DNA of 64,000 nucleotides from Ruminococcus flavefaciens (GCA_004554385.1 SFMO01000143.1:12347-76346); one strand, 5' to 3'. Positions 7,911 through 17,191 are shown, counted from the stretch's first letter. The notes: a model not told the origin generated them from the letters alone. Numbers and translations: made by a program.

Positions 7911-9173
7911 ATGAAACTTAGAAAAGGACGTGCTGCCGGTGCGGCTGCCGTTTTTGTTGCAGCTATTGCTTTATGCACGGTGGGCTGTAATGTTGTCGGC
8001 AGGATCAATAACGAGAACGCACAGCAGGACAGCACCGGAACTGCCGTAGTTGATGAGGTTGAAACTACCGAAGAACCTACGGAAAGCAAGCCTGACAAGG
8101 TGGTCCATGTTGTGGCTGCAGGCGATAATCTCATTCACTATTCGGTATACAAGAATGCCGAAGCACTTGCAGGCGGTGTGGGCTATGACTTCAAGCCGAT
8201 GTATTCCGAGGTAAAGTACCTGGTCCAGGATGCAGACCTTGCTATACTCAATCAGGAAACAGTCATATCCAAAAGCAATCCGGTCCGCGGCGCTGAAGGC
8301 GGTCTGCTTCTCTTCAATTCGCCTCCCGAGGTGGCTGACGCTGTCATAGATCTGGGATTCAATGTGTTCACCATGGCTAACAACCATCTTCTCGATATGG
8401 GAACGGACGGCCTTGAAGAGTCGATAAACTTCTGGAACGAGAAAGCAAAGGAGAACGATCTTACTGTTCTCGGCGCTTATCTGAACGAAGAAGACGCAAA
8501 CAATATCCGCATCCGCGAGGTGAACGGTGTCAAGGTAGCGTTCCTGGCGTATGCACACCATATAAACGGCTTTGACTCACTGCTGGATGATGTTCCGCTC
8601 AGAGTTGTCAAGAATGAAGAGGAGGATGTCATCGAGAGACAGATAAAGGAAGCCGATGAAATGGCAGACGTTGTAATAGTTTCTGCTCACTGGGGCGAGG
8701 ACGATACAACAGTCGTTACCGAGGACAGAATAGAGCTCGCAAATAAGATGGTCGACTGGGGCGCTGATGTGATCCTAGGCTGCCATACACATACTGCGGA
8801 GACTATGGAATGGATCGAGCGTGACGACGGAACAAAGGGCTTCGTTTATTACTCGATGGGCAACTTTATCTGCGCTCAGACAGACAACTTCAATGTTGTC
8901 GGAGAGATGCCTGATTTTGATATCGTCATCGACGGCGAGACAAATGAGCTCCGCCTGGAAAATGTCGGCTGCATACCGACTATCATCCATTATGAGGAAG
9001 ATTTTTCAAATATGAAGATCTACCCTTACAGCAAGTATTCACCCGAGCTCGCAGAGAGACACGGGCTTCCATATGCAGTGCCTCAGGGCACTTATACAGA
9101 GTTCGGCTGGGACGTTATAAATCGCATAATAGACGAGCAGATCCCGGAGGAATTCAGGAAACTCGACAAATAA
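7911..9173 (+). CDS. CapA-family metallophosphoesterase-like lipoprotein
   Basis: A 420-aa exported lipoprotein: basic N-terminus, hydrophobic core and lipobox CTVGC, then a short Thr/Glu-rich stretch, then a complete PGA_cap (CapA/PgsA) domain. Metal and active-site motifs of the calcineurin-like fold are visible: GDNLIH, LNQETVI, MANNHLLDMG, SAHWGED, GCHTHTAE and YYSMGNFIC. Family members take part in poly-gamma-glutamate or other surface-polymer synthesis, but no capB or capC genes are adjacent, so the substrate is unknown. The ATG at 7911 is preferred to one at 7884 because AAAGGAG precedes it. It stands alone between its promoter and the structured gap before scaC. Confidence 0.88.
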   Translation: MKLRKGRAAGAAAVFVAAIALCTVGCNVVGRINNENAQQDSTGTAVVDEVETTEEPTESKPDKVVHVVAAGDNLIHYSVYKNAEALAGGVGYDFKPMYSEVKYLVQDADLAILNQETVISKSNPVRGAEGGLLLFNSPPEVADAVIDLGFNVFTMANNHLLDMGTDGLEESINFWNEKAKENDLTVLGAYLNEEDANNIRIREVNGVKVAFLAYAHHINGFDSLLDDVPLRVVKNEEEDVIERQIKEADEMADVVIVSAHWGEDDTTVVTEDRIELANKMVDWGADVILGCHTHTAETMEWIERDDGTKGFVYYSMGNFICAQTDNFNVVGEMPDFDIVIDGETNELRLENVGCIPTIIHYEEDFSNMKIYPYSKYSPELAERHGLPYAVPQGTYTEFGWDVINRIIDEQIPEEFRKLDK

Positions 9174-9301
9174 TTTGATAAATTCATTTTTGGTTCAAAT
9201 ATCCTGTTTGACAGGGCTTTTTCGAGATTTTTATCATTGTGCAAACCGTGCAAAAAACACTTTTCCTGTTTATGTAAAATACCAAAACTGGTATGAACCT
9301 A

Positions 9302-9330
9302 TTTACTTTTTTTTAGATCTGATATATAAT
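9302..9330 (+). promoter_or_regulatory. putative promoter of the structured RNA/scaC leader
   Basis: TTTACT (9302-9307), 17-bp spacer, TATAAT (9325-9330). The -35 is weak but the -10 is perfect. The predicted start is near 9337, just before the first hairpin. Confidence 0.55.
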
Positions 9331-9336
9331 GAAATC

Positions 9337-9640
9337 ATGAATAAATATAGATTTGGGATTTAGTATCCCATCACGGCAGTGTGATGCGTCTTGTGACAAA
9401 ACCACTGCGTGCAGAGCAACAAGCTTTTAGTCACAGGCTGACGGCAGAGGGGAGCTTCTGAGAGGCGTGTACATACGTCGTTCGGAACTTGTTCCGCGAG
9501 TCCGCAGCTCGGACAGCTTAAGCCTCGTCTGTATGACTGACAGCGGCTCAAAGCCACCGCTTTGCACGACTTTCATTCGTATATCGGTGATAACGGTTTT
9601 GCAGGGAGGGCGGAACGGTGTATCCGCTGCATTAAGACAA
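9337..9640 (+). ncRNA. candidate structured RNA or long scaC leader
   Basis: Gene-free, GC-richer than its flanks, and dense in perfect hairpins: GGGAT/ATCCC (9355-9369), CATCAC/GTGATG (9369-9386), a long arm with GTGAC/GTCAC roughly 9387-9443, GGAAC/GTTCC, GTCCG/CGGAC, AGCGG/CCGCT with an inner GGC/GCC pair, and GCGGA/TCCGC at the 3' end. A -10 box lies just upstream and an AT-rich segment follows. I do not recognise the family. It is not an evident tRNA, tmRNA, SRP, RNase P or T-box. It could be a free RNA, or the 5' leader of the scaffoldin operon, whose first ATG is about 65 bp further on. Confidence 0.55.
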
Positions 9641-9705
9641 GATATAATTAAAGGGGCGACCGGTTCCTTTGTTATATAACATTATTGAAGAAGGAGGAAA
9701 AAATA

Positions 9706-10590
9706 ATGAAGACAAAAAAGGTAGTCGTCGGAGCTTTAGCTGCGATGCTTTCACTTTCAGTCTGCTCACTCGCACCTGCGGTAGCTGCCGGCGAAACAGT
9801 GCAGGTATCCGTTGGCAAAACAAACGCAGAGGCAGGTGCAGCATTCTCGGTGGATGTATCTTTAGCTGATATCCCATCTTCCGGCATCCAGTGCCTGGAT
9901 TTTGCTGTTACTTATGACAGCAAGGTACTTACAATCGAATCCGTAGAGGCAGGTTCACTCGTTAAAAACGGTGCTGACTCAAAGGACCTTTCAGCTTCTC
10001 TCGCACCTCTTTTTGAGGGTTCTGTAAACAGTTCAGAGGGCTGGGTAAGTGCGGCATGGTCAACTTCTACTGATGATGCTTCATACTGGCTTAAAGAAGA
10101 CGGCGTTTTCTGCACCATTAAGGGTAAAGTAGCAAGCGGCGTTGCAAACGGCACAGTTGCTGATCTTAAGATCGTTCCTATTGATCGTGAGACATATTCA
10201 AAGTCTGGCGTTGCAAATAAGGAAATCAGCTGCGGCTATGAAAAGGACAAGAAGCCTGTTAAGTATGAAGTCAAGCTGACAAACGGCAGCGTTACAGTAG
10301 GTTCGCCGGTAACAACTACTACACAGCCACCTACAACAACACAGCCACCAACTGACAAGATCGTACGCGGCGATGCTAACTGCGATGGCGGAGTTGATAT
10401 GTCTGACGTTGTTCTCATCATGCAGAGTCTTGCTAACCCGAACAAGTATGGTCTTGACGGATCTGATTCCAAGCACATTACTGTACAGGGACAGGCAAAC
10501 GGCGATGTAGATCAGGATGTAAAGGGTATTACATCAAATGATGCCCTCAAGATCCAGAAGTGGCTGCTCAAGAGCATTTCTGAGCTCTGA
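9706..10590 (+). CDS. scaC: ScaC adaptor scaffoldin (cohesin-dockerin)
   Basis: A 294-aa secreted protein: signal peptide (about residues 1-30), one cohesin module (about 30-200), a short PTTTQPPTTTQPPT linker, and a C-terminal dockerin (about 222-294). The dockerin's two calcium loops are GDANCDGGVDMSDVV and the degenerate GDVDQDVKGITSNDA. In R. flavefaciens, ScaC docks onto ScaA cohesins and through its own cohesin recruits another set of dockerin proteins, changing the cellulosome's enzyme repertoire; the same role is inferred here. The ATG at 9706 follows an AAGGAGG site; the frame is open upstream to a TTG without support. It is the first gene of the cluster, 97 bp before scaA. Confidence 0.92.
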   Translation: MKTKKVVVGALAAMLSLSVCSLAPAVAAGETVQVSVGKTNAEAGAAFSVDVSLADIPSSGIQCLDFAVTYDSKVLTIESVEAGSLVKNGADSKDLSASLAPLFEGSVNSSEGWVSAAWSTSTDDASYWLKEDGVFCTIKGKVASGVANGTVADLKIVPIDRETYSKSGVANKEISCGYEKDKKPVKYEVKLTNGSVTVGSPVTTTTQPPTTTQPPTDKIVRGDANCDGGVDMSDVVLIMQSLANPNKYGLDGSDSKHITVQGQANGDVDQDVKGITSNDALKIQKWLLKSISEL

Positions 10591-10687
10591 TCCGAGATTA
10601 TCTGATTTGTCCCCCTTACAAAGGAATACAAACCCAATTTATGTTTTATTAATAGGCTTAAAAACCTAAAGAAAGGAATTATTACAA

Positions 10688-12919
10688 ATGAAAAAGTTAA
10701 TTTCTGCAGTCACATCACTGTGTATGGCTGCATCAATGGTAAGTGCAGTAGTTCCTGCAACTGTAGGCGCTGCTGATTCTACCAAGGGATTTTCTATTAA
10801 AACATACAATATCGATACCCCTTCAGCTGATAACGGTAAGTCAACTATAACAATCGACAAGAAGGATATTCCTGCCGGCGGTTATACAATTCCTTCAGCT
10901 GTATACTACTCAGAGGCTACTGATAACTCAACAGGTTCACTCCTCGCAAGTATCACAACAGACTCTAAGGACATCAAGTTCAAGCTCTATGATCCTGATA
11001 AGGATGCATATTCAGCTGGCGAGAAGTCATACACACTCAAGGGCGTAGACTTTACATCAGACCACTACATCTCTTTTGCTGGTAAGGCTTCAAAGAGAGA
11101 GGGCTACATGGCTGGCGGTCTCTATCAGATGGCTTGTGAGTCTTCACAGACAGCTGCTAAGACTGACAACTACTTCATCGGCTGCTCATGGATGAACAAC
11201 GGTGAGGATTATGCTTGGGCTGGCGAGAAGTCAGATTCATATCCTTTCTATGTATTCGACACAATCATCCCTCAGGATATTGCTGCTGGTACATACAAGG
11301 TTATGTTCTGTGACTACAACACAGATGCTACAGGCAAGAACGACAATCCTTGCCCGATGGTTGAGAGCCAGGGTACAAGATTTACCAAGAAGGAAGGCAA
11401 CCTCAAGCTTGAGGAGCTCACAATCAAGGTAACAGATGGCGGTACATCTGAAGAGACTACAACAACTGCTCCTAAGGTTACAACCACAACAACTGCTCCA
11501 AAGCAGAACGAGACAACAACAACTTCTGTTAAGCCAGTAAGCAATGCTGATATCAAGTTCGACTTTGTTGAGTATGAGTCACAGAAGGCTACAATCGAGG
11601 CTAAGCCCGGCGCTTCAATCGATGTTGATGTAAACATCACAGCAGGCGGTAAGGATGTATCTGCTCTTGACGTTCAGTTCAAGGGTACAGGCGGAATCGT
11701 TCTCGAGGATGTTCTCGGTTCAGCAGCTGCATTCCCAGGTGCTAAGGTTTCCAAGAACGTTGCAGAGAGCCGCGCTAACTACGCTACACTCAAGGGCGAC
11801 ACACCTATGGTTCCTGTAGACGGCAAGTCAGCATTCGGTCTTACAATCAAGATCCCAGATAATATCGCTGACGGTACTTACACATTCGGCTTCGACAGCC
11901 AGTGCAAGATCTTCAAGGATAACACAAAGTTCAACTACACAACCGACTTTACTCCTCTTACAATCAAGATCGGTAACGGCGGTTCAGATGTTACAACAAC
12001 TACAACTACAACTGCTCCAAAGCAGAACGAGACAACAACAACTTCTGTTAAGCCAGTAGGCGATGCTGATATCAAGTTCGACTTTGTTGAGTATGAGTCA
12101 CAGAAGGCTACAATCAACGCTAAGGCTGGCGCTTCTGTCGATGTTGACGTAAACATCACAGCAGGCGGTAAGGATGTATCTGCTCTTGACGTTCAGTTCA
12201 AGGGTACAGGCGGAATCGTTCTCGAGGATGTTCTCGGTTCAGCAGCTGCATTCCCAGGTGCTAAGGTTTCCAAGAACGTTGCTGAGAGCCGCGCTAACTA
12301 CGCTACACTCAAGGGCGACACACCTATGGTTCCTGTAGATGGTAAGTCTGCATTCGGTCTTACAATCAAGATCCCAACTGATATCGCTGACGGTACTTAC
12401 ACATTCGGCTTCGACAGCCAGTGCAAGGTATTCAAGGACAATACAAAGTTCAACTACACAACCGACTTTACTCCTCTTACAATCGTAATTGGTAACGGCG
12501 GTACAGATGTTACAACAACTACAACTACAACTGCTACAACAACTAAGCCTGTAGTAACATCAACAACAACAACAACTCCTATTCAGAATCCTACAACAAC
12601 AACTGTTCCTTCTGGTAAGACAATCAAGGTTACTATGTGGGGCGATGCTAACTGCGACGGTAAGGTTAACGTTGCTGACGTAGTTGCAGTAAGAAACATG
12701 GTTGCTGACATGGATGCATTCCTTGCAGACGCTGGTTTCGCATTCGACAAGGCTCAGGGCAGAGTAAACGCTGACGTTGTTGATCCTCAGGATATCACAG
12801 GCGCAGCTTGCGATCCTGCTAAGGTTAAGATGACCGGTGCAGACGCAGATCATATCATTTCTTACATCATTTCTGGTAGCTATGATATGGCTAAGGCTGT
12901 AACACCTAAGAATTCCTAA
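10688..12919 (+). CDS. scaA: ScaA primary scaffoldin, two cohesins and dockerin
   Basis: A 743-aa secreted scaffoldin. Signal peptide about 1-30; an N-terminal module of about 220 residues I do not recognise; a Thr-rich linker; cohesin 1 (about 285-425); linker; cohesin 2 (about 458-600); a long Thr-rich linker; and a C-terminal dockerin (about 650-743) starting GDANCDGKVNVADVV. The two cohesins and their preceding linkers are almost identical at the DNA level with a 519-bp period. Each carries the core DVSALDVQFKGTGG, unlike the AGAQF core of ScaB. In known strains ScaA cohesins bind enzyme and ScaC dockerins, and its dockerin binds ScaB. Two cohesins agrees with strain FD-1 as I recall it (strain 17 has three). 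Codon use indicates high expression. Confidence 0.93.
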   Translation: MKKLISAVTSLCMAASMVSAVVPATVGAADSTKGFSIKTYNIDTPSADNGKSTITIDKKDIPAGGYTIPSAVYYSEATDNSTGSLLASITTDSKDIKFKLYDPDKDAYSAGEKSYTLKGVDFTSDHYISFAGKASKREGYMAGGLYQMACESSQTAAKTDNYFIGCSWMNNGEDYAWAGEKSDSYPFYVFDTIIPQDIAAGTYKVMFCDYNTDATGKNDNPCPMVESQGTRFTKKEGNLKLEELTIKVTDGGTSEETTTTAPKVTTTTTAPKQNETTTTSVKPVSNADIKFDFVEYESQKATIEAKPGASIDVDVNITAGGKDVSALDVQFKGTGGIVLEDVLGSAAAFPGAKVSKNVAESRANYATLKGDTPMVPVDGKSAFGLTIKIPDNIADGTYTFGFDSQCKIFKDNTKFNYTTDFTPLTIKIGNGGSDVTTTTTTTAPKQNETTTTSVKPVGDADIKFDFVEYESQKATINAKAGASVDVDVNITAGGKDVSALDVQFKGTGGIVLEDVLGSAAAFPGAKVSKNVAESRANYATLKGDTPMVPVDGKSAFGLTIKIPTDIADGTYTFGFDSQCKVFKDNTKFNYTTDFTPLTIVIGNGGTDVTTTTTTTATTTKPVVTSTTTTTPIQNPTTTTVPSGKTIKVTMWGDANCDGKVNVADVVAVRNMVADMDAFLADAGFAFDKAQGRVNADVVDPQDITGAACDPAKVKMTGADADHIISYIISGSYDMAKAVTPKNS
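11492..12529 (+). repeat. tandem duplication of linker plus cohesin in scaA
   Basis: Two direct copies with a 519-bp period: 11492-12010 and 12011-12529. Long blocks are identical base for base, for example from the GGTAAGGATGTATCTGC segment onward for more than 100 bp. A few scattered changes near the module starts and ends suggest recent duplication or ongoing gene conversion. Confidence 0.9.
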
Positions 12920-12971
12920 TTCGGAAACACCAATTAAATAAGAGCAAGTTGCTCGGAAAGGAAATGCACTG

Positions 12972-15900
12972 ATGAAGAAACTGCTTTCAGCAGTTACATC
13001 CGTTGCCATGAGCTTATCGCTCATGGCAGGTGCATTTGCTTCGCCAGTTAGTGCTGCGGGCGGTGATACTGCTTCGCAGCCTAAACTTAATATGGGCGGA
13101 GTATTGGATGTTTCTGCTAATAAAAATGCCGGTGAATCTGTTGAGTGGAACATGGGCTCAGTTACTGTTGCTCCGGGACAGACTGCTACACTTCCAGTTG
13201 TAGTAAGCAAGTCTACTCTCGAAGTTGCAGGTGCTCAGTTCAAGATCAACCCTGCTTCACCTATCAAGCTCAAGTCTGTTACTGCAGGCGAGGCTTACGG
13301 TGCTAACGCTTCTTTTGACGGAAATGTTATTCTTCTTGAGAGAAGCAACGGTAAGGGTGTAGTCGCTGCAAATGATTCAGTGGTTATCAACCTTACATTC
13401 TCTGTTCCAAATGATTGTCCAGAAGGTACCTATGAGGTCAAGTCTTCAGACTTGGTTGTCACAGATGCCAAGAGTGCTGATATCACATCAAGTGTAAAAT
13501 TCGGCGCAGGCTCCATCAAGGTACAGAAGGAAAACGTAAACGGAAATGTTTCATGGGTACTTGATAATGTAACAGGTGCTCCCGGTGAAACAGTTAATGT
13601 AAAGGCTTATGTCAGCGATGCTGATAACGGAGCTCTTGCTGTTGCAGGTGCTCAGTTCAAGATCAAGACAGAGTCTCCTATCGAATTCAAATCCCTTAAG
13701 GAGGGCGGAGCTTACGCTTCACCTATCTCATTTGAGGAAGACGTTCAGACATTCCTGTTCGACGAACAGTCGGGTAAGGGGGTTGTTGCTGCTGATAATG
13801 CAACGATCATGAACATATCCTACACTATCCCATCAAACTGCCCTGAAGGAACTTACAAGGTAGCTTGGTCAGACGGTGTTGTAAGTAATAGCAAGAGCGC
13901 AGACATTACTTCTAAGGTAAAGTTTGTTGACGGTTCTATTACAGTCGGCAGCAAGACTTCCGACAACAAGATCAAGTGGACTCTCAGCAACGAAACAGCT
14001 AAGAAGGGTGACGTAGTTACTCTCACAGCTAAGGTTGACAACAAGTCCAATATCGAACTTCCTGTAGGCGGCGCTCAGTTCAAGCTTGAAGCTAAGAGCC
14101 CGATCACCTATAATAAGAAGATCGCAGAAGGCAACGCTTACGGCGCTGCAATCAAGGCAACTGATGCTGACAGATTCCTGTTCGAGCTTAACGGCAAGGG
14201 CAAGGCTGCAGCTGACGGTACAACAATTTTCACAGCAGATTTCAAGGTTCCTGACAATTGTCCTGACGGCCTTTATACTGTAAGCTGGGCTGAGACATTC
14301 GTTTCAGACAGCAAGTCTAACGACGTTACAAAGGACATCATCCTTGTTGACGGTTCTATCACAGTTGGTGAGCCTGCTCAGATCAAGGGCGAAGCAACCT
14401 GGGTTATCCCAAGTGAGGTTCAGGCAGAAGCCGGTAAGTCTGTTGAGCTCGTTGCAAAGGTTAAGGGAGATTCCGAGCTTGCAGTTGCAGGTGCTCAGTT
14501 CTCTATCGTAGGCACAGATCCTACAAAGCTTAACAGTGTAACAGGTACACCTTATGGTATGAAACTCGCAACCGATCCTGATTACAAGGCTAACTGCCTC
14601 TTCGAGAATGTAAGCGGCAAGACAGCTAAGGACGGCGATGTTCTCTTCACAATCAAGTTTGACGTTCCTGCAGGCACACCTGACGGAATCTATCCTGTAA
14701 AGTGGTCCAAGCAGTTCGTTACAAACGAGAAGAGCGTTGATATCACAGATAAGGTTACATTTATTGACGGTAGCATCCGAGTTGGTAACCCTGTTACTAC
14801 AACTTCCTATGCAGGTCAAGGTACAACAACTACAACAACAACAACTAAGCCGATCAGCGATGATGCACTCATCTGGCAGATCGACACAAAGCACATAGAG
14901 TCTCCTAAGGAAGACAAAAAGGTTGACCTCAGAATCTATGTAAATGACAAGAATAACGCTAAGGTAGGCGTTGCAGGCGCTCAGTTCCGTATCACTAACA
15001 ATGCAGGTATCAGCTTCGATTCTGCAAAGGGTACAGATGCATATCAGGGCACACTGAAGACTCAGACTGAAAAGAGCAAGACTCTTAACGCATTCTATTT
15101 TGAATCCAAGGATTCAAAGAATGTTGTTGCAGCTAATGATTCCGATGTAGTTGTTCTTACATTTATTGTTCCTGCAAATACTCCTGCCGGCACATATTCT
15201 GTAGACTTTGCTGATGGCACTCTTAACGTTACTGACGAAAAGAGCAAAGACATCACAAGCAAGATCGTAGGACTCGGCGGCGCTATTATAATCGATGGCG
15301 TTGATCCTTTAAATAGTTCTACAACAACTACAACTACAGGTACTACAACAACAGTATCAAGTAGTTCAACAACATCAACAACTGCTCCGATTACTTCTTC
15401 AACAGAATCAAGCAGTTCAACAACATCAACAACTGCTCCGATTACTTCTTCAACAGTATCAAGCAGTTCAACAACATCAACTGTTTCTGGACCTATAACA
15501 GAAACAAGCACAAGCTCAACTGTATCAAGCAGTTCAACAACAACTACTGCTACAACTACAGGTACAACAACAACTGTTCCTGAAGGTGCAATTCTCTGGG
15601 TACTCGATACTGTTCATGCTAAGCCCGGCGAGACTGTTAAGGTTAACATGATCGTTAAGGATCCTAATGCAGTAAATCTCGCTGTCGCAGCAGCTCAGTT
15701 CTCTGTTAATCCTTCAATCAAGGGTGAAACAGGTGCTACACTTGCAGGCGTTGGTGAAAAGTCAGGCTACGGCTCAAACGTAGTTCCGGGCAAGGATAAC
15801 GACTTCAGATTCTTATTTGAAGATAAGACAGCTCACATTGCCAAGGATGGCACAGTGGTTGTAGAGCTCAGCTACAAGGTTGGTGAGAAGGCTGTTCCTG

Positions 15901-17153
15901 GCACAGATATTGCTCTTAAGGTCAGTGATCTCTTTGCTTCAAATGGCAAGAGCGTTGATATAACAAAGAATATCATTGCAATTGACGGTCTGATCATTGT
16001 TGATAAGCCGGATGAGCCTGATGTGTCAATAACAACAACGACAACTGTAACAGGTACTACAACAACAGTATCTGACACAGGTTCAAAGACAACAACAACT
16101 GTAACAGGTACTACAACAACAGTATCTGACACAGGTTCAAAGACAACAACAGTATCTGATACAGGTACTACAACATCTGTATCTAACACAGGTACAACTA
16201 CAACAGTATCTAACTCAGGTACAACAACTACAACTGTATCTGATACAGGTACTACAACATCTGTATCTAACTCAGGTACAACAACTACAACTGTATCTGA
16301 TACAGGTACATCATCAACAACATCATCAACAACAACTGTTACGGGTCCTGTAAGCCCGATAACATTCACAACAACTTCTAACCCATATGGTACACTTCCT
16401 CCGATCGATGTTGAAACAACAACAACGGCTAACGGATATCTGTATTCATATGGTACGATCAAGACACAGGTTGGTTACTACTTCAGCCACGATAACGGAA
16501 TCCGTGCAAATGGCGACAAGGGTGGATTCAGCCCTGAGCAGGTCGTTGAGCTCAACATCTATGATGTATTTGAAGATGGTTCAGTAAAGCTCAGAGAAGC
16601 TGTTGACATGAGCAAGGTAAACTTCGGTTTAGCTACACCTGAGAAGGTTTACAATACACGTACTCATGCTGATAATGTGAAGACAACAATTGATGACTTC
16701 AAGTATGATGTTCCTGTAATGTATGAAAACACACCTCTCGTTAATACAAAGGGTGAGGCTCTTACAGTTCCGGTTTATATCGGTGTAAAGGGCGATATCA
16801 ACCTTGATAACAAGGTTAACGCAGTTGATGCTTCAACCGCACTTTCATACTATGCTTCTTACCAGACAAACGGCAACTCAAAGACATCAGTTATCTGCCA
16901 GAACGATAAGAACGGCCTGACAGTTACATCGCCAACGGATGATCTCGACCAGCTCGCAGCATTCCTCGGTGACGTTGATACTAATGAGTACGATCCCGCA
17001 AACTGGAAGACAACAAAGGCTGATAGAACAGTCAATGCCGTAGACGCTTCTTACATCCTCTCGTTCTATGCTGAAAAGCAGACAACAAAGGATAAGACAG
17101 CTAATGACATCTGGAACGACGTTCTGGGTTCAGCAAGATTCGGCACAAAGTAA
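12972..17153 (+). CDS. scaB: ScaB scaffoldin with six cohesins and X-dockerin
   Basis: A 1393-aa secreted scaffoldin. Signal peptide about 1-29; cohesins 1-4 in direct tandem (starting near residues 58, 193, 332 and 475); Thr linker; cohesin 5 (about 632-776); Ser/Thr linker (about 780-873); cohesin 6 (about 875-1015); a long Thr/Ser/Gly linker (about 1016-1145); an X module (about 1155-1275); and a dockerin (about 1273-1393) with loops GDINLDNKVNAVDAS and the second NAVDASYILSFYA. All six cohesins share an opening Trp strand and an AGAQF-like core, so they look like one specificity class. By analogy ScaB binds the ScaA dockerin and attaches through its X-dockerin to cell-wall ScaE. Six cohesins differs from the nine (FD-1) and seven (strain 17) I recall. 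Confidence 0.93.
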   Translation: MKKLLSAVTSVAMSLSLMAGAFASPVSAAGGDTASQPKLNMGGVLDVSANKNAGESVEWNMGSVTVAPGQTATLPVVVSKSTLEVAGAQFKINPASPIKLKSVTAGEAYGANASFDGNVILLERSNGKGVVAANDSVVINLTFSVPNDCPEGTYEVKSSDLVVTDAKSADITSSVKFGAGSIKVQKENVNGNVSWVLDNVTGAPGETVNVKAYVSDADNGALAVAGAQFKIKTESPIEFKSLKEGGAYASPISFEEDVQTFLFDEQSGKGVVAADNATIMNISYTIPSNCPEGTYKVAWSDGVVSNSKSADITSKVKFVDGSITVGSKTSDNKIKWTLSNETAKKGDVVTLTAKVDNKSNIELPVGGAQFKLEAKSPITYNKKIAEGNAYGAAIKATDADRFLFELNGKGKAAADGTTIFTADFKVPDNCPDGLYTVSWAETFVSDSKSNDVTKDIILVDGSITVGEPAQIKGEATWVIPSEVQAEAGKSVELVAKVKGDSELAVAGAQFSIVGTDPTKLNSVTGTPYGMKLATDPDYKANCLFENVSGKTAKDGDVLFTIKFDVPAGTPDGIYPVKWSKQFVTNEKSVDITDKVTFIDGSIRVGNPVTTTSYAGQGTTTTTTTTKPISDDALIWQIDTKHIESPKEDKKVDLRIYVNDKNNAKVGVAGAQFRITNNAGISFDSAKGTDAYQGTLKTQTEKSKTLNAFYFESKDSKNVVAANDSDVVVLTFIVPANTPAGTYSVDFADGTLNVTDEKSKDITSKIVGLGGAIIIDGVDPLNSSTTTTTTGTTTTVSSSSTTSTTAPITSSTESSSSTTSTTAPITSSTVSSSSTTSTVSGPITETSTSSTVSSSSTTTTATTTGTTTTVPEGAILWVLDTVHAKPGETVKVNMIVKDPNAVNLAVAAAQFSVNPSIKGETGATLAGVGEKSGYGSNVVPGKDNDFRFLFEDKTAHIAKDGTVVVELSYKVGEKAVPGTDIALKVSDLFASNGKSVDITKNIIAIDGLIIVDKPDEPDVSITTTTTVTGTTTTVSDTGSKTTTTVTGTTTTVSDTGSKTTTVSDTGTTTSVSNTGTTTTVSNSGTTTTTVSDTGTTTSVSNSGTTTTTVSDTGTSSTTSSTTTVTGPVSPITFTTTSNPYGTLPPIDVETTTTANGYLYSYGTIKTQVGYYFSHDNGIRANGDKGGFSPEQVVELNIYDVFEDGSVKLREAVDMSKVNFGLATPEKVYNTRTHADNVKTTIDDFKYDVPVMYENTPLVNTKGEALTVPVYIGVKGDINLDNKVNAVDASTALSYYASYQTNGNSKTSVICQNDKNGLTVTSPTDDLDQLAAFLGDVDTNEYDPANWKTTKADRTVNAVDASYILSFYAEKQTTKDKTANDIWNDVLGSARFGTK
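15357..15495 (+). repeat. 51-bp tandem repeat in the scaB linker 2
   Basis: Two full 51-bp units (15357-15407, 15408-15458) and a partial third encode a Ser/Thr-rich linker with the recurring STTSTTAPITSST pattern. Copy number is likely to vary between strains. Confidence 0.8.
16041..16335 (+). repeat. tandem repeats in the scaB linker 3
   Basis: Repeats with a 54-bp period at the 5' part (16045 and 16099 start equivalent units), followed by related shorter units encoding TTTVSDTG and TTSVSNTG. Purine/ACA-rich, probably length-variable. Confidence 0.75.
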
Positions 17154-17161
17154 AAAATGCT

Positions 17162-17191
17162 AAAAAAGCAGGTCTTTCGATCTGCTTTTTT
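17162..17191 (+). terminator. intrinsic terminator after scaB
   Basis: Stem AAAAGCAGGTC / GATCTGCTTTT around a short loop followed by T residues. It separates scaC-scaA-scaB from cttA. Confidence 0.8.

Noticed and set aside
7971..8561. 196-codon minus-strand frame opposite the CapA-like gene
   Set aside because: Shadow; no family features and no promoter or ribosome site.
9590..9640. T-box-like AGGGCGGAACGG sequence before scaC
   Set aside because: It only loosely resembles the T-box core, pairs within its own GCGGA/TCCGC hairpin, and there is no aminoacyl-tRNA or amino-acid gene downstream.
15357..16335. Possible CRISPR array from regularly repeated units
   Set aside because: Repeats are in frame, coding for Thr/Ser linkers, without unique spacers between identical repeats, and no cas genes are present.
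15872..16462. 196-codon reverse-strand open frame rich in Val and Asp under the scaB linker
   Set aside because: It is the complement of the ACA/Thr-rich repeats; the composition (long VVVV runs) and lack of a ribosome site show it is a shadow. The same holds for frames at 15095-15511, 18761-19096 and 40642-40968.
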